From Bin55 sp965116055 (lineage in GTDB: Bacteria; Pseudomonadota; Gammaproteobacteria; Pseudomonadales; Azotimanducaceae): a DNA stretch of 64,000 nt. Position numbers and translations under genes: made by a program. How positions within the stretch are numbered: the first letter of the stretch is position 1; each line of letters starts with the position of its first letter. The DNA is taken from positions 806,001-870,000 of the forward strand of contig OZ220466.1 in NCBI GenBank assembly GCA_965116055.1, read 5' to 3'. Below are positions 36,137 to 45,246 of this stretch, piece after piece. The notes under the pieces were generated by a model. That model saw only the letters and a program-made list of their open reading frames with translations, made no database searches and was not told where the DNA came from.

Positions 36137-37135
36137 ATGACTATCCGTGTACTTTGGCCAAACGGCCGTGGCGTCAACAACCAGATTGAGGTTGACGCGT
36201 TAGGCAAAGGTGTCACGGGCGAGTGGGGAGGCGGATTTGCCAACGTCACCGACGAGCAGTGGGCTAATTGTGATGGTATCGTTGGTACACAGCCACCAGC
36301 TGAGTGCATGGCGAAGCTCGAAAAATGTCGAATTTTTGTTAAACCTGCAGTCGGATTTGACGATGTGGATTTACCGTCTTGGTCGTCGAGAGGCATTGCG
36401 GTATGCAATGTACCAGACTATGGCACCCGTGAAGTCGCGGATCACGCAATCGCGCTTATGATGACATTGACTAAGAGTATTGCATTTCACGATGAGTCAT
36501 TACGAGCTGACCCGCGTGGAAATTGGCGCCCGGCATTGAATCCATACGGTAAGCGTATGGCTGACTGTACCTTCGGCGTGTTGGGCCTGGGCCGAATCGG
36601 TACCGCAGCAGCGCGAAGAGCGAAGGCGTTCGATATGCGCGTGATCTTTTACGATCCGTACAAACCGAGCGGCATGGAGTTAGCACTAGGAATCCAGCGA
36701 GTCGATTCGCTGAAAGAATTAATGGCTGAATCGGATATCCTCAGCGTGCACACGCCATTGAGCGATGAAACACGGCACCTCGTAGGTGCGGATGCATTCA
36801 AACATGCTAAGCAAGGCATGATTGTGATTAATACGGCACGAGGCCCAATCGTTGATATAGATGCATTGCACGATGCGATGAAATCTGGACGGGTTTTGGC
36901 GGCCGGGCTTGATGTATTGCCGGAAGAGCCGGCAAATATGAACCGATCGTTATTGACAGCTTGGGGTGCAAACGAAGATTGGGTTAAGCACCGCCTCGTG
37001 ATCACCCCGCACTCAGCGTTCTACACGCCGGAGAGCGTTCGCGATATTCGCGCTTTCGCTGCACGAACGGCCGCTCGTTTTTTACGGGATGGTCGACTTG
37101 AAAACTGCGTTAATACAGCCGATATTGCATCGTAA
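36137..37135 (+). CDS. D-isomer-specific 2-hydroxyacid dehydrogenase
   Basis: This NAD(P)-dependent oxidoreductase (332 aa) interconverts 2-oxoacids and D-2-hydroxyacids. The Rossmann loop is FGVLGLGRIGTAAARRAKAF. The catalytic set is present: Arg in NTARGPIVD, Glu in LDVLPEEP and His in TPHSAFYT. The wide HRLVITPHSAFYTPESVRDI segment resembles C-terminal-binding-protein-like and phosphoglycerate-dehydrogenase-like members. ATG 36137 has AAGGA ten bases upstream; the frame could run to 36101, but the extra twelve residues look non-conserved. It stands alone. Confidence 0.85.
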   Translation: MTIRVLWPNGRGVNNQIEVDALGKGVTGEWGGGFANVTDEQWANCDGIVGTQPPAECMAKLEKCRIFVKPAVGFDDVDLPSWSSRGIAVCNVPDYGTREVADHAIALMMTLTKSIAFHDESLRADPRGNWRPALNPYGKRMADCTFGVLGLGRIGTAAARRAKAFDMRVIFYDPYKPSGMELALGIQRVDSLKELMAESDILSVHTPLSDETRHLVGADAFKHAKQGMIVINTARGPIVDIDALHDAMKSGRVLAAGLDVLPEEPANMNRSLLTAWGANEDWVKHRLVITPHSAFYTPESVRDIRAFAARTAARFLRDGRLENCVNTADIAS

Positions 37136-37251
37136 CCAGCTACATTCTTCATGTGATGGATGTTAAGATATTTGCGATAAAATCAGAAAGTATGCTCTTT
37201 TTCTCAATTCTTGCAAAATATTTGTTTAATCATAGATATATTAGCAAAAAT

Positions 37252-37274
37252 AACAAGTAAATTGCTTGTTTTTT
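37252..37274 (+). terminator. Possible intrinsic terminator after the hydroxyacid dehydrogenase
   Basis: The arms AACAAG (37252-37257) and CTTGTT (37265-37270) pair around a seven-base loop and are followed by TTTT and preceded by an A-rich run. The stem is short and AT-rich, so efficiency would be low. It lies about 115 bases after the dehydrogenase stop and about 90 bases before the small ORF at 37366. Confidence 0.3.
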
Positions 37275-37365
37275 AGCTAGCATCCCCTTAAGATTGTCTT
37301 TTCAGTAACCCGCCAAAAGTGGGTTGCGAGGTTACCACTGATCCACACAATGGAGGGAATTGACG

Positions 37366-37551
37366 ATGTACAACATCGTTAGCGATAGATTATTGTCGTG
37401 CTACAAACCACTCAAGCAATTCTGGCAGGCATTGCTTCGATTCGGCTCGCCTCGGTTTACGGTCGAATCAGTTCGTGAATTTAAGCAATTGCGCGCGGCA
37501 AACGACGACTTGGATACAGAAGCATGTGGGTGTCAATTAGATGCTGCTTGA
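37366..37551 (+). CDS. Small hypothetical protein with a strong ribosome binding site
   Basis: This is a 61-residue ORF starting at ATG 37366 with GGAGGG nine bases upstream, one of the strongest Shine-Dalgarno matches in the window. The product starts MYNIVSDRLLSCYKPLKQF, has an amphipathic basic first half and an acidic, Cys-containing tail (DLDTEACGCQLDAA). I recognise no family. The leader at 37305-37335 contains two competing pairings, GTAACC with GGTTAC and AACCC with GGGTT, that could form alternative hairpins. A real small gene is likely but not proven. Confidence 0.5.
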   Translation: MYNIVSDRLLSCYKPLKQFWQALLRFGSPRFTVESVREFKQLRAANDDLDTEACGCQLDAA

Positions 37552-37919
37552 CATGGCCCAAATGTCACCCACTGCTTGATTCAAGAATCGTTTTAATGAG
37601 CAAAATACGGAGTGAACTGAGTTAAATCGTCACGCATAGGAGGTACGGACACCTAAGATATACCAACTGATCAAAAATGCGTTATTACGTGCGTTGTACG
37701 AACTATGAGTTAATCTTTAAATCTGGTATTGAGAATATATAGCCTTCGTCGTGCATTTGAAATGCCTAGCAATTCGACAAGTTTGACAAAGGCATAGAAC
37801 TACTGGTAATGCCAAGACAATGATTACCTTGACTTAAGAAGGCTGCTTGTCTCCTACATGTAAGGGTTTAGTCAAAGTAGTCGATTAAGAAACTTGATTT
37901 AGGAAATTCAACCGAACAC
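37552..37919. other. Intergenic region with no recognisable gene
   Basis: This holds 368 bases between the small ORF and the DjlA-like gene. It has no ORF of useful length. An AGGAGG at about 37640 has no start codon at a suitable distance. The sequence is AT-rich and may contain the djlA promoter, but I cannot point to a clear -35/-10 pair or RNA structure. Confidence 0.5.
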
Positions 37920-38783
37920 ATGCGTTATTTTTTCTATGCAATTGTTATTCTCGGAGCGACATTCTTTTTCGGTTGGATTGGCTTCGCCGTTGCGTTTTTT
38001 CTGGCGATTGGCGCCGATCTATTCAGCGGTAAACGCATTGATATCGATCACAGTGAACCTTTCTTCTCGAAAACTAATACAGCGTCTATAGCCGACGTTC
38101 ACTTTTTCGAATTGTTCGGTTACCTCTGCAAAATAGATGGCGTTGTATCTCGTGACGAGATACGTGGTGTAGAGGTAATCTTCGACGATTTATGGTTCTC
38201 AGCTGAGGATCGAGCGGCGGCCATCGCGGCTTTCAATGATGGAAAGCAAGCGGATTTCGATTTTGACGGAACACTTGCAGAAGTAAGTAAGCTCGAATTA
38301 CAGCCGCAAACAGCTGCTCAACTTATTCATCTCATGAATGTCGTCGTTGCAAGTGCTGACGGTAGCGGCTTGATTGAGAAGGAGCGCGTCTTACTTTTTA
38401 GGATCGGGAGGGCGTTCGGGCTTTCCATACGGCAGATTGCCGAAATTCTTATGGTGCCCCAACAACAGTACTGGGACCAGCAAGCGGCTCAAGACGAAAC
38501 GCACCAGGGTGAATACGACGACGAATCAAATCGAAGTACACATTGGCATCAGGAGCGCGCGGCAGACTCTAAGAGCACACTGCAGATGGCATACGACACG
38601 CTTGGTTTGGGCGAGGATGCATCCTCAAAGACAATGATCCGTAGGTATAAAAAGTTACGGAGTCAGTACCACCCAGATAAGCTTTCACCGGCTGCGAGTG
38701 AGAAGAAACGCACCGCTGCTGCACGGCGGTTTACAGAAATTCAGCGTGCATGGGACATTGTTCGTGTCCGACATGGTATATAA
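37920..38783 (+). CDS. djlA: DjlA-like membrane-anchored DnaJ co-chaperone
   Basis: This 287-residue protein has one N-terminal membrane segment (residues 3-33), a central TerB-like helical domain (about 55-180: FFELFGYLCKIDGVVSRDEI, then a second repeat around DGSGLIEKERVLLFRIGRAF) and a C-terminal J domain (about 220-287). The J domain has the HPD tripeptide in RSQYHPDKLSP, needed to stimulate DnaK ATPase. The layout is that of DjlA, which recruits DnaK to the inner membrane. A polar linker (about 185-215) is Gln/Asp-rich. No neighbour is obviously linked. Confidence 0.85.
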   Translation: MRYFFYAIVILGATFFFGWIGFAVAFFLAIGADLFSGKRIDIDHSEPFFSKTNTASIADVHFFELFGYLCKIDGVVSRDEIRGVEVIFDDLWFSAEDRAAAIAAFNDGKQADFDFDGTLAEVSKLELQPQTAAQLIHLMNVVVASADGSGLIEKERVLLFRIGRAFGLSIRQIAEILMVPQQQYWDQQAAQDETHQGEYDDESNRSTHWHQERAADSKSTLQMAYDTLGLGEDASSKTMIRRYKKLRSQYHPDKLSPAASEKKRTAAARRFTEIQRAWDIVRVRHGI

Positions 38784-38911
38784 CGCGCTTGATCCTTCTG
38801 GTTGCAATTCGCTAATGAGCAGTTTGAGCTTGAGGTGGTCGGATAGGTTCTATTGGTGACGATAAAAGCGGATATTGGATCAACCCGTTGAGTTTAGCGG
38901 AAGCTTCAACA

Positions 38912-40027
38912 ATGGATGAATTTGCCGACATTGCACCTTATCCAGATTCGGAATTAAGGCAACGGTTGGTAGCGCTGTGTAAAGATCAGGAGCTACTAGA
39001 CGCCGCGCTCGCGATCCGCTTCCAGACTAAATCGAAGGTATTGGCTCACCTGATTCGACCGTTGGTAAGAGGTCTGGTCAAAAAGGAAGTAGGTAGTATC
39101 CTTGATCGATCAAGTTGGCATGACTTACTTGTCCGATACATTGAGCTAATACTCAAGAATACCTCTGATGGGTTCACTCACTCCGGGGTTGAATCGGTGC
39201 CGAGGAGCGAACCGTGCGTGTTTATTTCGAATCATCGAGATATCGCATTGGATCCTGTATTGGTTAACTACGCACTCTGGCTTAATGACGTTCCTACGTG
39301 CAAGATTGCGTTCGGCGATAACCTTCTTGAAATGAGGTTAGGCGCTGAGTTCATGAGAATTAACGATAGTTTCATTGTCGTGCGTAACGTTCAAGGCTTG
39401 AAGGCTCAATTTGCCGCTTTGAATAAAACGTCGCGCTACATCAGACATGTATTGGCTCAACGTCAAGGGGTGTGGATAGCGCAACGCGAAGGTCGTTCTA
39501 AGGATGGTATCGATAAGACTGATCCGGCGGTGTTGAAAATGCTTGCACTAGCGTATCGAGCCCAATCGAAAGACATGAGCTACATGCTGGAACAGGTTAA
39601 CCTTATCCCAACCACGTTCACATATGAACTTGACCCGTGTGCGCCTCGCAAGGCAATGGAACTCGCAGAGCGCGAGCGAACCGGTGGGGCATACACGAAA
39701 GCTATGCACGAAGATCGGGATAGTCTGGTGCAGGGAATTACCGGCTTTAAGGGTCGGATTCATTTAGCATTCGCAGCACCGATGCAGCCGATATATGGCG
39801 ACGCAGATGCATTGGCGGAAGCAATTGATCGCACGATGGTCCGTAATCGCAAACCTTTCCCAACCTTTAAGGCAGCAAAAGAATTGCTTGACGGGAAAAC
39901 GACGAAAATTTTGGATGGAAAAGTGCATGACGAATTTACCTCTCAGTGGCAGTCTTTAAAAGATGATGAGCAAAAATTGCTGCTATACCAATACGCGAAT
40001 CAATTCGTAGAAACTTCTAATTCGTAG
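38912..40027 (+). CDS. PlsC-type glycerolipid acyltransferase
   Basis: This is a predicted 1-acyl-glycerol-3-phosphate or related acyltransferase of the membrane surface. The acyltransferase block reads CVFISNHRDIALDP; His is followed by Asp after five residues (HX5D), not the classical HX4D, a variant I associate with a subgroup of long PlsC homologues. The second block, QREGRSKDG, matches the EGTRS-type motif. It is longer (371 aa) than normal PlsC, with extra N- and C-terminal helical regions. The frame opens at TTG 38888; ATG 38912 is chosen as the better start. Confidence 0.75.
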   Translation: MDEFADIAPYPDSELRQRLVALCKDQELLDAALAIRFQTKSKVLAHLIRPLVRGLVKKEVGSILDRSSWHDLLVRYIELILKNTSDGFTHSGVESVPRSEPCVFISNHRDIALDPVLVNYALWLNDVPTCKIAFGDNLLEMRLGAEFMRINDSFIVVRNVQGLKAQFAALNKTSRYIRHVLAQRQGVWIAQREGRSKDGIDKTDPAVLKMLALAYRAQSKDMSYMLEQVNLIPTTFTYELDPCAPRKAMELAERERTGGAYTKAMHEDRDSLVQGITGFKGRIHLAFAAPMQPIYGDADALAEAIDRTMVRNRKPFPTFKAAKELLDGKTTKILDGKVHDEFTSQWQSLKDDEQKLLLYQYANQFVETSNS

Positions 40028-40064
40028 TGATACCTACATCTATTAATCGAGCTTGGTGCCGCCT

Positions 40065-41795
40065 ATGACGTCCTATACTCCGCCTATCGCAGATCTCGAA
40101 TTCCTCCTATACGACGTATTCGATGTCGAGCGGGATTGGCAGCGGCAAGCGACTTCGCTTGATCGGGATTTGGTGCGATCAGTATTGGACGAATGCGGCC
40201 GTATCGCGCGCGATGTGATGGCCCCGCTATCCAGTTCTGCAGACCAAGAAGGGGCAACCTGGCGCGATGGCGACGTCACGGCCCCTTCAAACTTTCGTGA
40301 GGCATTTTCGGTATTGGCGCTAGGCGGTTGGCTCGGTACCGCGGGAAATCCTGAGTTTGGCGGTCAAGGTATGCCGAAGACGCTCACGACTGCAATAGAG
40401 GAAATGTTTTGGGCAGCCAACACAAATTTATGGCTTTACGGTGCGCTGACTTCAGGTGCGGCGTTTTGTGTCGATGTACACGCATCAACTGATCTTAAGG
40501 CGAAGTATTTGCCGCCCATGCACGAAGGCCGGTGGACGGGCGCCATGGCTCTAACAGAGTCGCACGCGGGCACAGATCTCGGTATGTTGCGTACTCAAGC
40601 AACGCCTATTGAAGGGAATGTTTACTCAATCACCGGCACGAAGATCTTTATTACGAGCGGCGAGCATGATCTCGCGGAAAACATTGTCCATTTGGTGCTC
40701 GCTCGAATTGACGGTGCACCTCAGGGTACTAGCGGCATTTCATTGTTTCTCGTCCCGAAGTTCCTTGTAAACGAGCAAGGGGCGATCGGGGAGCGTAATG
40801 GATTCACCAGTGGTGGTATTGAGCGCAAGATGGGTATTCGCGGCTCCGCAACGTCCGTGATCAACTATGAGGGTGCAGTTGGTTACCTGATTGGTGAACC
40901 TAACGCTGGCTTACGCTGCATGTTCACGATGATGAACTATGCCCGGCTATCTGTCGGCGTACAAGGGTTGGGTCTAGGTGATCGTGCTTATCAAATGGCG
41001 GCCGCCTATGCGAAAGAACGCGTACAAGGCCGCGCGTCACCTGGATCAGTTGACCTACGTCGTCCCGCGGATCCTATTGTCGAACATCCCGATGTGCGAC
41101 GCATGCTGCTGACTCAACGCGCCTTCACGGAAGGTAGTCGCGCCTTTAGTATGTTTGTTGCGATTCACTTGGATCGTGAACAGGTAGCACCGCCCGATGC
41201 GGCTAAAAAATCTTCGCACTATGTGGAGTTGTTAACACCCATCGCCAAGGCGTTCATCACGGATCGGGCTATGGAGACAGCATTGCTCGCGCAACAGTGC
41301 TTCGGCGGTCACGGGTATATCGTCGACACAGGAATTGAGCAGATCGTTCGCGATGTGCGCATTTCGCAAATATATGAAGGCACTAACGGCATTCAGGCGT
41401 TGGATCTGCTAGGTCGCAAGGTTCTGCAGAATAACGGACAAACAGTCGCCACCCTAGTTGAAGAATTACGCCAGGCAGAAGTAGATCCGGCTCATGTGTC
41501 GAAGGTCCATGATGCATTGGATCTTTGGCTCGAAACGACTGAATGGATAAGCGCACGAGCACGCTCAGATCAAGCGCTTGTTGGCGCAGCGGCTGTCGAC
41601 TATCTAAATGTTGCAGGCTACACTATTTACGCTTGGTTGTGGGCTCGCATGAGTTTTTGCGACACCAAAAGCCGCGGAAAAACCGAATTAGCGAACTTTT
41701 ATTTCGATCGCTTGCTGGCACGAGCGAATCATCATGCGACGATAGTCAAGAGTGGTTCGGCTTCGCTGATGGCACCTGATTCTGTCTGGTTCTAA
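40065..41795 (+). CDS. Long-chain-type acyl-CoA dehydrogenase (DmdC-like)
   Basis: This FAD enzyme belongs to the long (about 580-600 aa) acyl-CoA dehydrogenase subgroup that includes DmdC, the methylmercaptopropionyl-CoA dehydrogenase. It starts MTSYTPPIADLEFLLYDVF, has MALTESHAGTDLGMLRT for substrate binding, a C-terminal QIYEGTNGIQALDLLGRKVL with the catalytic Glu, and the extra C-terminal domain (about 460-576) seen in that group. DMSP degradation is possible but not shown; no dmdB or dmdD is next to it. ATG 40065 is preferred over the GTG at 40053. Confidence 0.85.
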   Translation: MTSYTPPIADLEFLLYDVFDVERDWQRQATSLDRDLVRSVLDECGRIARDVMAPLSSSADQEGATWRDGDVTAPSNFREAFSVLALGGWLGTAGNPEFGGQGMPKTLTTAIEEMFWAANTNLWLYGALTSGAAFCVDVHASTDLKAKYLPPMHEGRWTGAMALTESHAGTDLGMLRTQATPIEGNVYSITGTKIFITSGEHDLAENIVHLVLARIDGAPQGTSGISLFLVPKFLVNEQGAIGERNGFTSGGIERKMGIRGSATSVINYEGAVGYLIGEPNAGLRCMFTMMNYARLSVGVQGLGLGDRAYQMAAAYAKERVQGRASPGSVDLRRPADPIVEHPDVRRMLLTQRAFTEGSRAFSMFVAIHLDREQVAPPDAAKKSSHYVELLTPIAKAFITDRAMETALLAQQCFGGHGYIVDTGIEQIVRDVRISQIYEGTNGIQALDLLGRKVLQNNGQTVATLVEELRQAEVDPAHVSKVHDALDLWLETTEWISARARSDQALVGAAAVDYLNVAGYTIYAWLWARMSFCDTKSRGKTELANFYFDRLLARANHHATIVKSGSASLMAPDSVWF

Positions 41796-43186
41796 CTTAG
41801 CCGTTCGCGTATCTTGTCGTAAATACCTCCGAAGCCGCCGTTGCTCATTAAGACGACATGGCAAGGCGCTGAGACAGGTTGGCATATTTGTGTTACGAGC
41901 TGAGCGTGGTCGTCTATGACAGTACTAGGCACGATGTTGTGGGTCGCTAGCGCATCAAGATCCATGTCAATGCCTGCTCCTTTGAACCAGATAACGTCGT
42001 CGGCTGGACTGCAGCAGGTCGTTAGTGGTTCACGGTGGGTTCCCATTTGCATGGTGTGCGACCGGGGTTCAACGACGGCCAGAATACGTTCGCGGCCAAT
42101 GCGATTGCGAAGCCCTTGCAAAGTAGTCAGGATGGCTGTTGGGTGATGCGCGAAGTCGTCATAGATCGTTAAGTCATCCTTCGATATGATGACTTCCATG
42201 CGACGTTTCACACCCTTGTATGAACCGAGCGCTTGTAAGGATTGACGTAGCGAAACGCCTGCCTCGTGTGCCGCGGCAATAGCCTGTAAGGCATTGCTTA
42301 CATTGTGGATGCCATATTGTTCCCACTCAAGCGAGCCGATTCGGCGTCCGTTATGGAATAAGACGAAGGCTGAGCTATCGGAGGCAAGAGTCTTCGCATG
42401 CCAAAGATCTATGTCGGCGCTTGCCTCAAGGTCCAAGGTTTCGGGGTTGACGCTGGTATATGAAACCGGTGTCCAGAGCCCCTTTTTGAGCACTTCATCC
42501 ACGGCTCGCATCTTCCATGGCACGATGATTCGGCCTTTCCTTGGCACCGTGCGAATCAGATGGTGAAACTGGTATTGAATGGCGGCTAAATCTGGATAGA
42601 TATCTGCATGATCGAATTCGATATTGTTTATTAGCAGTGTCCGCGGTCGATAGTGCATGAATTTCGCTTGCCGATCGAAATACGATGTGTCATATTCATC
42701 GGCCTCGACCACAAAATACTTGCTTGAGCCCAGGCGCGCAGACGCGTTGAAGTTGAGGGGTGCGCCTCCGATTAGAAAGCCCGGTTTTTTGTTTGCGTGC
42801 TCTAGAATCCACGTCAGCATGGCTGTCGTGGTGGTTTTACCATGAGTGCCAGCGACCGCGAATACGTGTCTACCTGCCAGTACGTTTCGTCCTAGCCATT
42901 CTGCGCCGGATAGGTAGGGGATATCTGCGTCCAACACGAACTCAAGCGGTTCGGCACCGCGCGGTAGATTGGCATTACCAAGAACGACTTGACTTGGGTA
43001 CGGTATCAGATCTGCGTGGTCGAAGCCTTCTTTAACCGATATCCCTGCTCTGGCCAGCACGTCGCTCATGGGAGGGTAGATTGTGCGATCGGATCCGGCC
43101 ACATCGAAACCCGCTTGTTTCGCGAGAATGGCTAAGTTTCCCATCAGCGTACCGCCGATGCCTAGAAAATAAATTCGCTCCGACAT
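41792..43186 (-). CDS. mpl: UDP-N-acetylmuramate:L-alanyl-gamma-D-glutamyl-meso-diaminopimelate ligase
   Basis: This ligase recycles cell-wall peptides by attaching the tripeptide to UDP-MurNAc in the cytoplasm. It starts MSERIYFLGIGGTLMGNLA, has the Mur-ligase P-loop VAGTHGKTTTTAML, the VVEADEYDTSYFD segment and the DDFAHHPTAI motif of the Mpl/MurC branch, and the C-terminal domain. At 464 aa it matches Mpl rather than MurC. Its last bases overlap the convergent acyl-CoA dehydrogenase stop. The membrane-protein gene lies upstream on the same strand. Confidence 0.94.
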   Translation of the reverse strand: MSERIYFLGIGGTLMGNLAILAKQAGFDVAGSDRTIYPPMSDVLARAGISVKEGFDHADLIPYPSQVVLGNANLPRGAEPLEFVLDADIPYLSGAEWLGRNVLAGRHVFAVAGTHGKTTTTAMLTWILEHANKKPGFLIGGAPLNFNASARLGSSKYFVVEADEYDTSYFDRQAKFMHYRPRTLLINNIEFDHADIYPDLAAIQYQFHHLIRTVPRKGRIIVPWKMRAVDEVLKKGLWTPVSYTSVNPETLDLEASADIDLWHAKTLASDSSAFVLFHNGRRIGSLEWEQYGIHNVSNALQAIAAAHEAGVSLRQSLQALGSYKGVKRRMEVIISKDDLTIYDDFAHHPTAILTTLQGLRNRIGRERILAVVEPRSHTMQMGTHREPLTTCCSPADDVIWFKGAGIDMDLDALATHNIVPSTVIDDHAQLVTQICQPVSAPCHVVLMSNGGFGGIYDKIRERLS

Positions 43187-43204
43187 CGCCGACTCTGATC
43201 TTGC

Positions 43205-43822
43205 TTAAGTCGCTGTGGTTAGTGAGACTAACCACATCATCGTGCCACCGACCACAAAAACAACGATTATTTGTACGATGCCAACGCCAAAGATTGCAAG
43301 CATACCTCGAAAAAGTGTCGTTTCCAGTGCAATTGCGAGGATTTTGCCGTATACGACCCATGACCAAATGAGGATCGCAAGCATGGTCAATAATGACCAC
43401 AAGGGGATGGCGAAGTAGCCGATTGTGAAGGTAATCGATGTCAAGGCTGTGAATACCAAGCCCGTACCGATAAATGCGAACATAGTTTGATACATCCGCG
43501 CTTGGTAGTTGTAGGCTCGCAACAGCGCGTAAATGATGGACGCGAATATAGCGGTACCAAGGAGAGCAACACCGAATTCGGTTAGAAAATTAGTTTGAAG
43601 ATCATCTATGCTTTGGAGATCGTCTATGCTTTGAAGATCATTAGCTGTGTCCGTAAGGTCGGGTACGATATTGAGGTAAGATGCGATATTGGTAGATAAC
43701 AGCTCGCTGAGTCCGGTACTCAAAGCTAGATAAATAAATAATGTGATGCCAAAAAAAAGATGATTGGTGGGCAGTGCTTGCGGGCCTTTGCGTAATATGC
43801 AAATAGACCAAAATGACAGCAT
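43205..43822 (-). CDS. Yip1-like integral membrane protein
   Basis: This is a membrane protein of about 205 residues started at ATG 43822 (MLSFWSICILRKGPQALPTN), which is where resemblance to proteins of this type begins; the frame is open to 43915. About five helices are predicted. The RKGPQALP motif followed by a helix and a loop is reminiscent of Yip1-like proteins. The loop after the first helix contains a short tandem amino-acid repeat (LQSIDD twice). The mpl gene follows 18 bases downstream on the same strand. Confidence 0.65.
   Translation of the reverse strand: MLSFWSICILRKGPQALPTNHLFFGITLFIYLALSTGLSELLSTNIASYLNIVPDLTDTANDLQSIDDLQSIDDLQTNFLTEFGVALLGTAIFASIIYALLRAYNYQARMYQTMFAFIGTGLVFTALTSITFTIGYFAIPLWSLLTMLAILIWSWVVYGKILAIALETTLFRGMLAIFGVGIVQIIVVFVVGGTMMWLVSLTTAT
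43594..43642. repeat. 18-bp in-frame tandem repeat
   Basis: Two near-identical 18-bp units (43594-43611 and 43612-43629; they differ at two positions) and a partial third encode LQSIDD-LQSIDD-LQ in a loop of the membrane protein. The units keep the frame, so copy-number change by slippage would not break the gene. Confidence 0.8.
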
Positions 43823-43973
43823 TAAGTGATTGAATGCGGCGAGGATGGCTGTGAACCTGGGCGATGAGAGTCGGATGTTTAATCGCAGCCTAAAAATTGT
43901 CCGGCCGCGAGACATTCGGGGAATTTTATGCGGTGGGTAGGAAGGATTGATCAGTTGCGAAGATCAGAACGGC

Positions 43974-45236
43974 ATGGTGAAACGTAACGCGATATATGCG
44001 CAGTCAGGTGGCGTGACTGCTGTGATCAACGCAACGGCGAGTGGGGTCATTGAAGCGGCTCGCATGCATCGCGATCGCATCGGGAAGGTGTATGCGGGTC
44101 ATAACGGCATTCTGGGCGTGTTGCGCGAGGATCTGATCGATACCAGTAAGGAGTCTCGAGCTGTCGTTGAACGGCTTCGAGAAACGCCTGGCGGGGCATT
44201 CGGATCGTGTCGTTATAAACTAAAAAACCCGACGCTAGATGACCCGGATATTAAGCGGCTGTTTGAGGTATTCAAGGCGCACAATGTTGGTTATTTCTTC
44301 TATAACGGCGGCGGCGATTCGCAGGACACAGCTAATAAAGTTTCAAAACTTAGCCAACAACTTGACTATCCCGTTCAATGTATAGGTATTCCCAAAACGG
44401 TGGATAACGATTTAAGCGGTACGGACACGTGTCCCGGATTCGGTTCGGTAGCCAAGTACGTTGCCATATCGACGAAAGAAGCTGCATTGGACGTTGCGTC
44501 AATGAGCGAATCGTCAACGAAAGTTTTCATTCTTGAGGTTATGGGTCGCCATGCAGGTTGGATTGCTGCGGCTGGTGGGTTGGCAGGCGCAGGTAAAACT
44601 GAGCCGCCGCACATCATTTTGTTTCCAGAAGTCGCATTTGATCAGGCACGATTCTTAGGCAAAGTTCACGAAACAGTCCGGCAGATTGGATATTGCGTGG
44701 TAGTTGCCTCGGAAGGCATACGGAATATTCATGGAAAGTTTCTAGCAGACGCTGGCTCTACTGACGCGTTCGGGCACACGCAGTTAGGCGGTGTCGCATC
44801 AGTTCTGGCGAACTTAGTTAAACAGGAACTAGGTTTGAAATATCACTATGCAGTAGCTGACTACCTACAACGCGCTGCGCGCCACGTTGCGTCCGCGGTG
44901 GATGTCGAACAAGCTTACGCGGTTGGAAAAGGTGCCGTTGTAGCAGCTGCAAACGGTCACGGGGATGTGATGATCGGAATAGAAAGATTGCGCGACAGAC
45001 CTTATCGCTGGCAACTTACACATGTGTCGCTCAGCAAAGTCGCGAATGTTGAACGCAAGGTTCCACGCTCATTCAGGACACGTGATCAATACGGTATTAC
45101 CGCACGCGCCCGACGTTACCTATTACCGCTCATCCAAGGAGAGGCATATCCGACCTACTACCAAGGCATGCCACGATATACCCATGTCAAAAACGAGCGA
45201 GTGTTAAAGAAATTGCCTAGCTACGAAGTGGGGTAA
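43974..45236 (+). CDS. pfp: Pyrophosphate-dependent 6-phosphofructokinase
   Basis: This reversible glycolytic enzyme phosphorylates fructose-6-phosphate using PPi instead of ATP. Specificity residues support PPi: the loop reads GGGDSQDTA with Asp115 where ATP enzymes have Gly, and PKTVDND has Lys141 where ATP enzymes have Gly; Asp144 is the catalytic base. The GRHAGWIAA motif is also typical. At 420 aa it belongs to the longer PPi group. The frame opens at TTG 43947 near an AGGAAGGA run; ATG 43974 (MVKRNAIYAQSGG) fits the family better. It converges with a membrane pyrophosphatase. Confidence 0.88.
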   Translation: MVKRNAIYAQSGGVTAVINATASGVIEAARMHRDRIGKVYAGHNGILGVLREDLIDTSKESRAVVERLRETPGGAFGSCRYKLKNPTLDDPDIKRLFEVFKAHNVGYFFYNGGGDSQDTANKVSKLSQQLDYPVQCIGIPKTVDNDLSGTDTCPGFGSVAKYVAISTKEAALDVASMSESSTKVFILEVMGRHAGWIAAAGGLAGAGKTEPPHIILFPEVAFDQARFLGKVHETVRQIGYCVVVASEGIRNIHGKFLADAGSTDAFGHTQLGGVASVLANLVKQELGLKYHYAVADYLQRAARHVASAVDVEQAYAVGKGAVVAAANGHGDVMIGIERLRDRPYRWQLTHVSLSKVANVERKVPRSFRTRDQYGITARARRYLLPLIQGEAYPTYYQGMPRYTHVKNERVLKKLPSYEVG

Positions 45237-45246
45237 ACTGTCGAAA

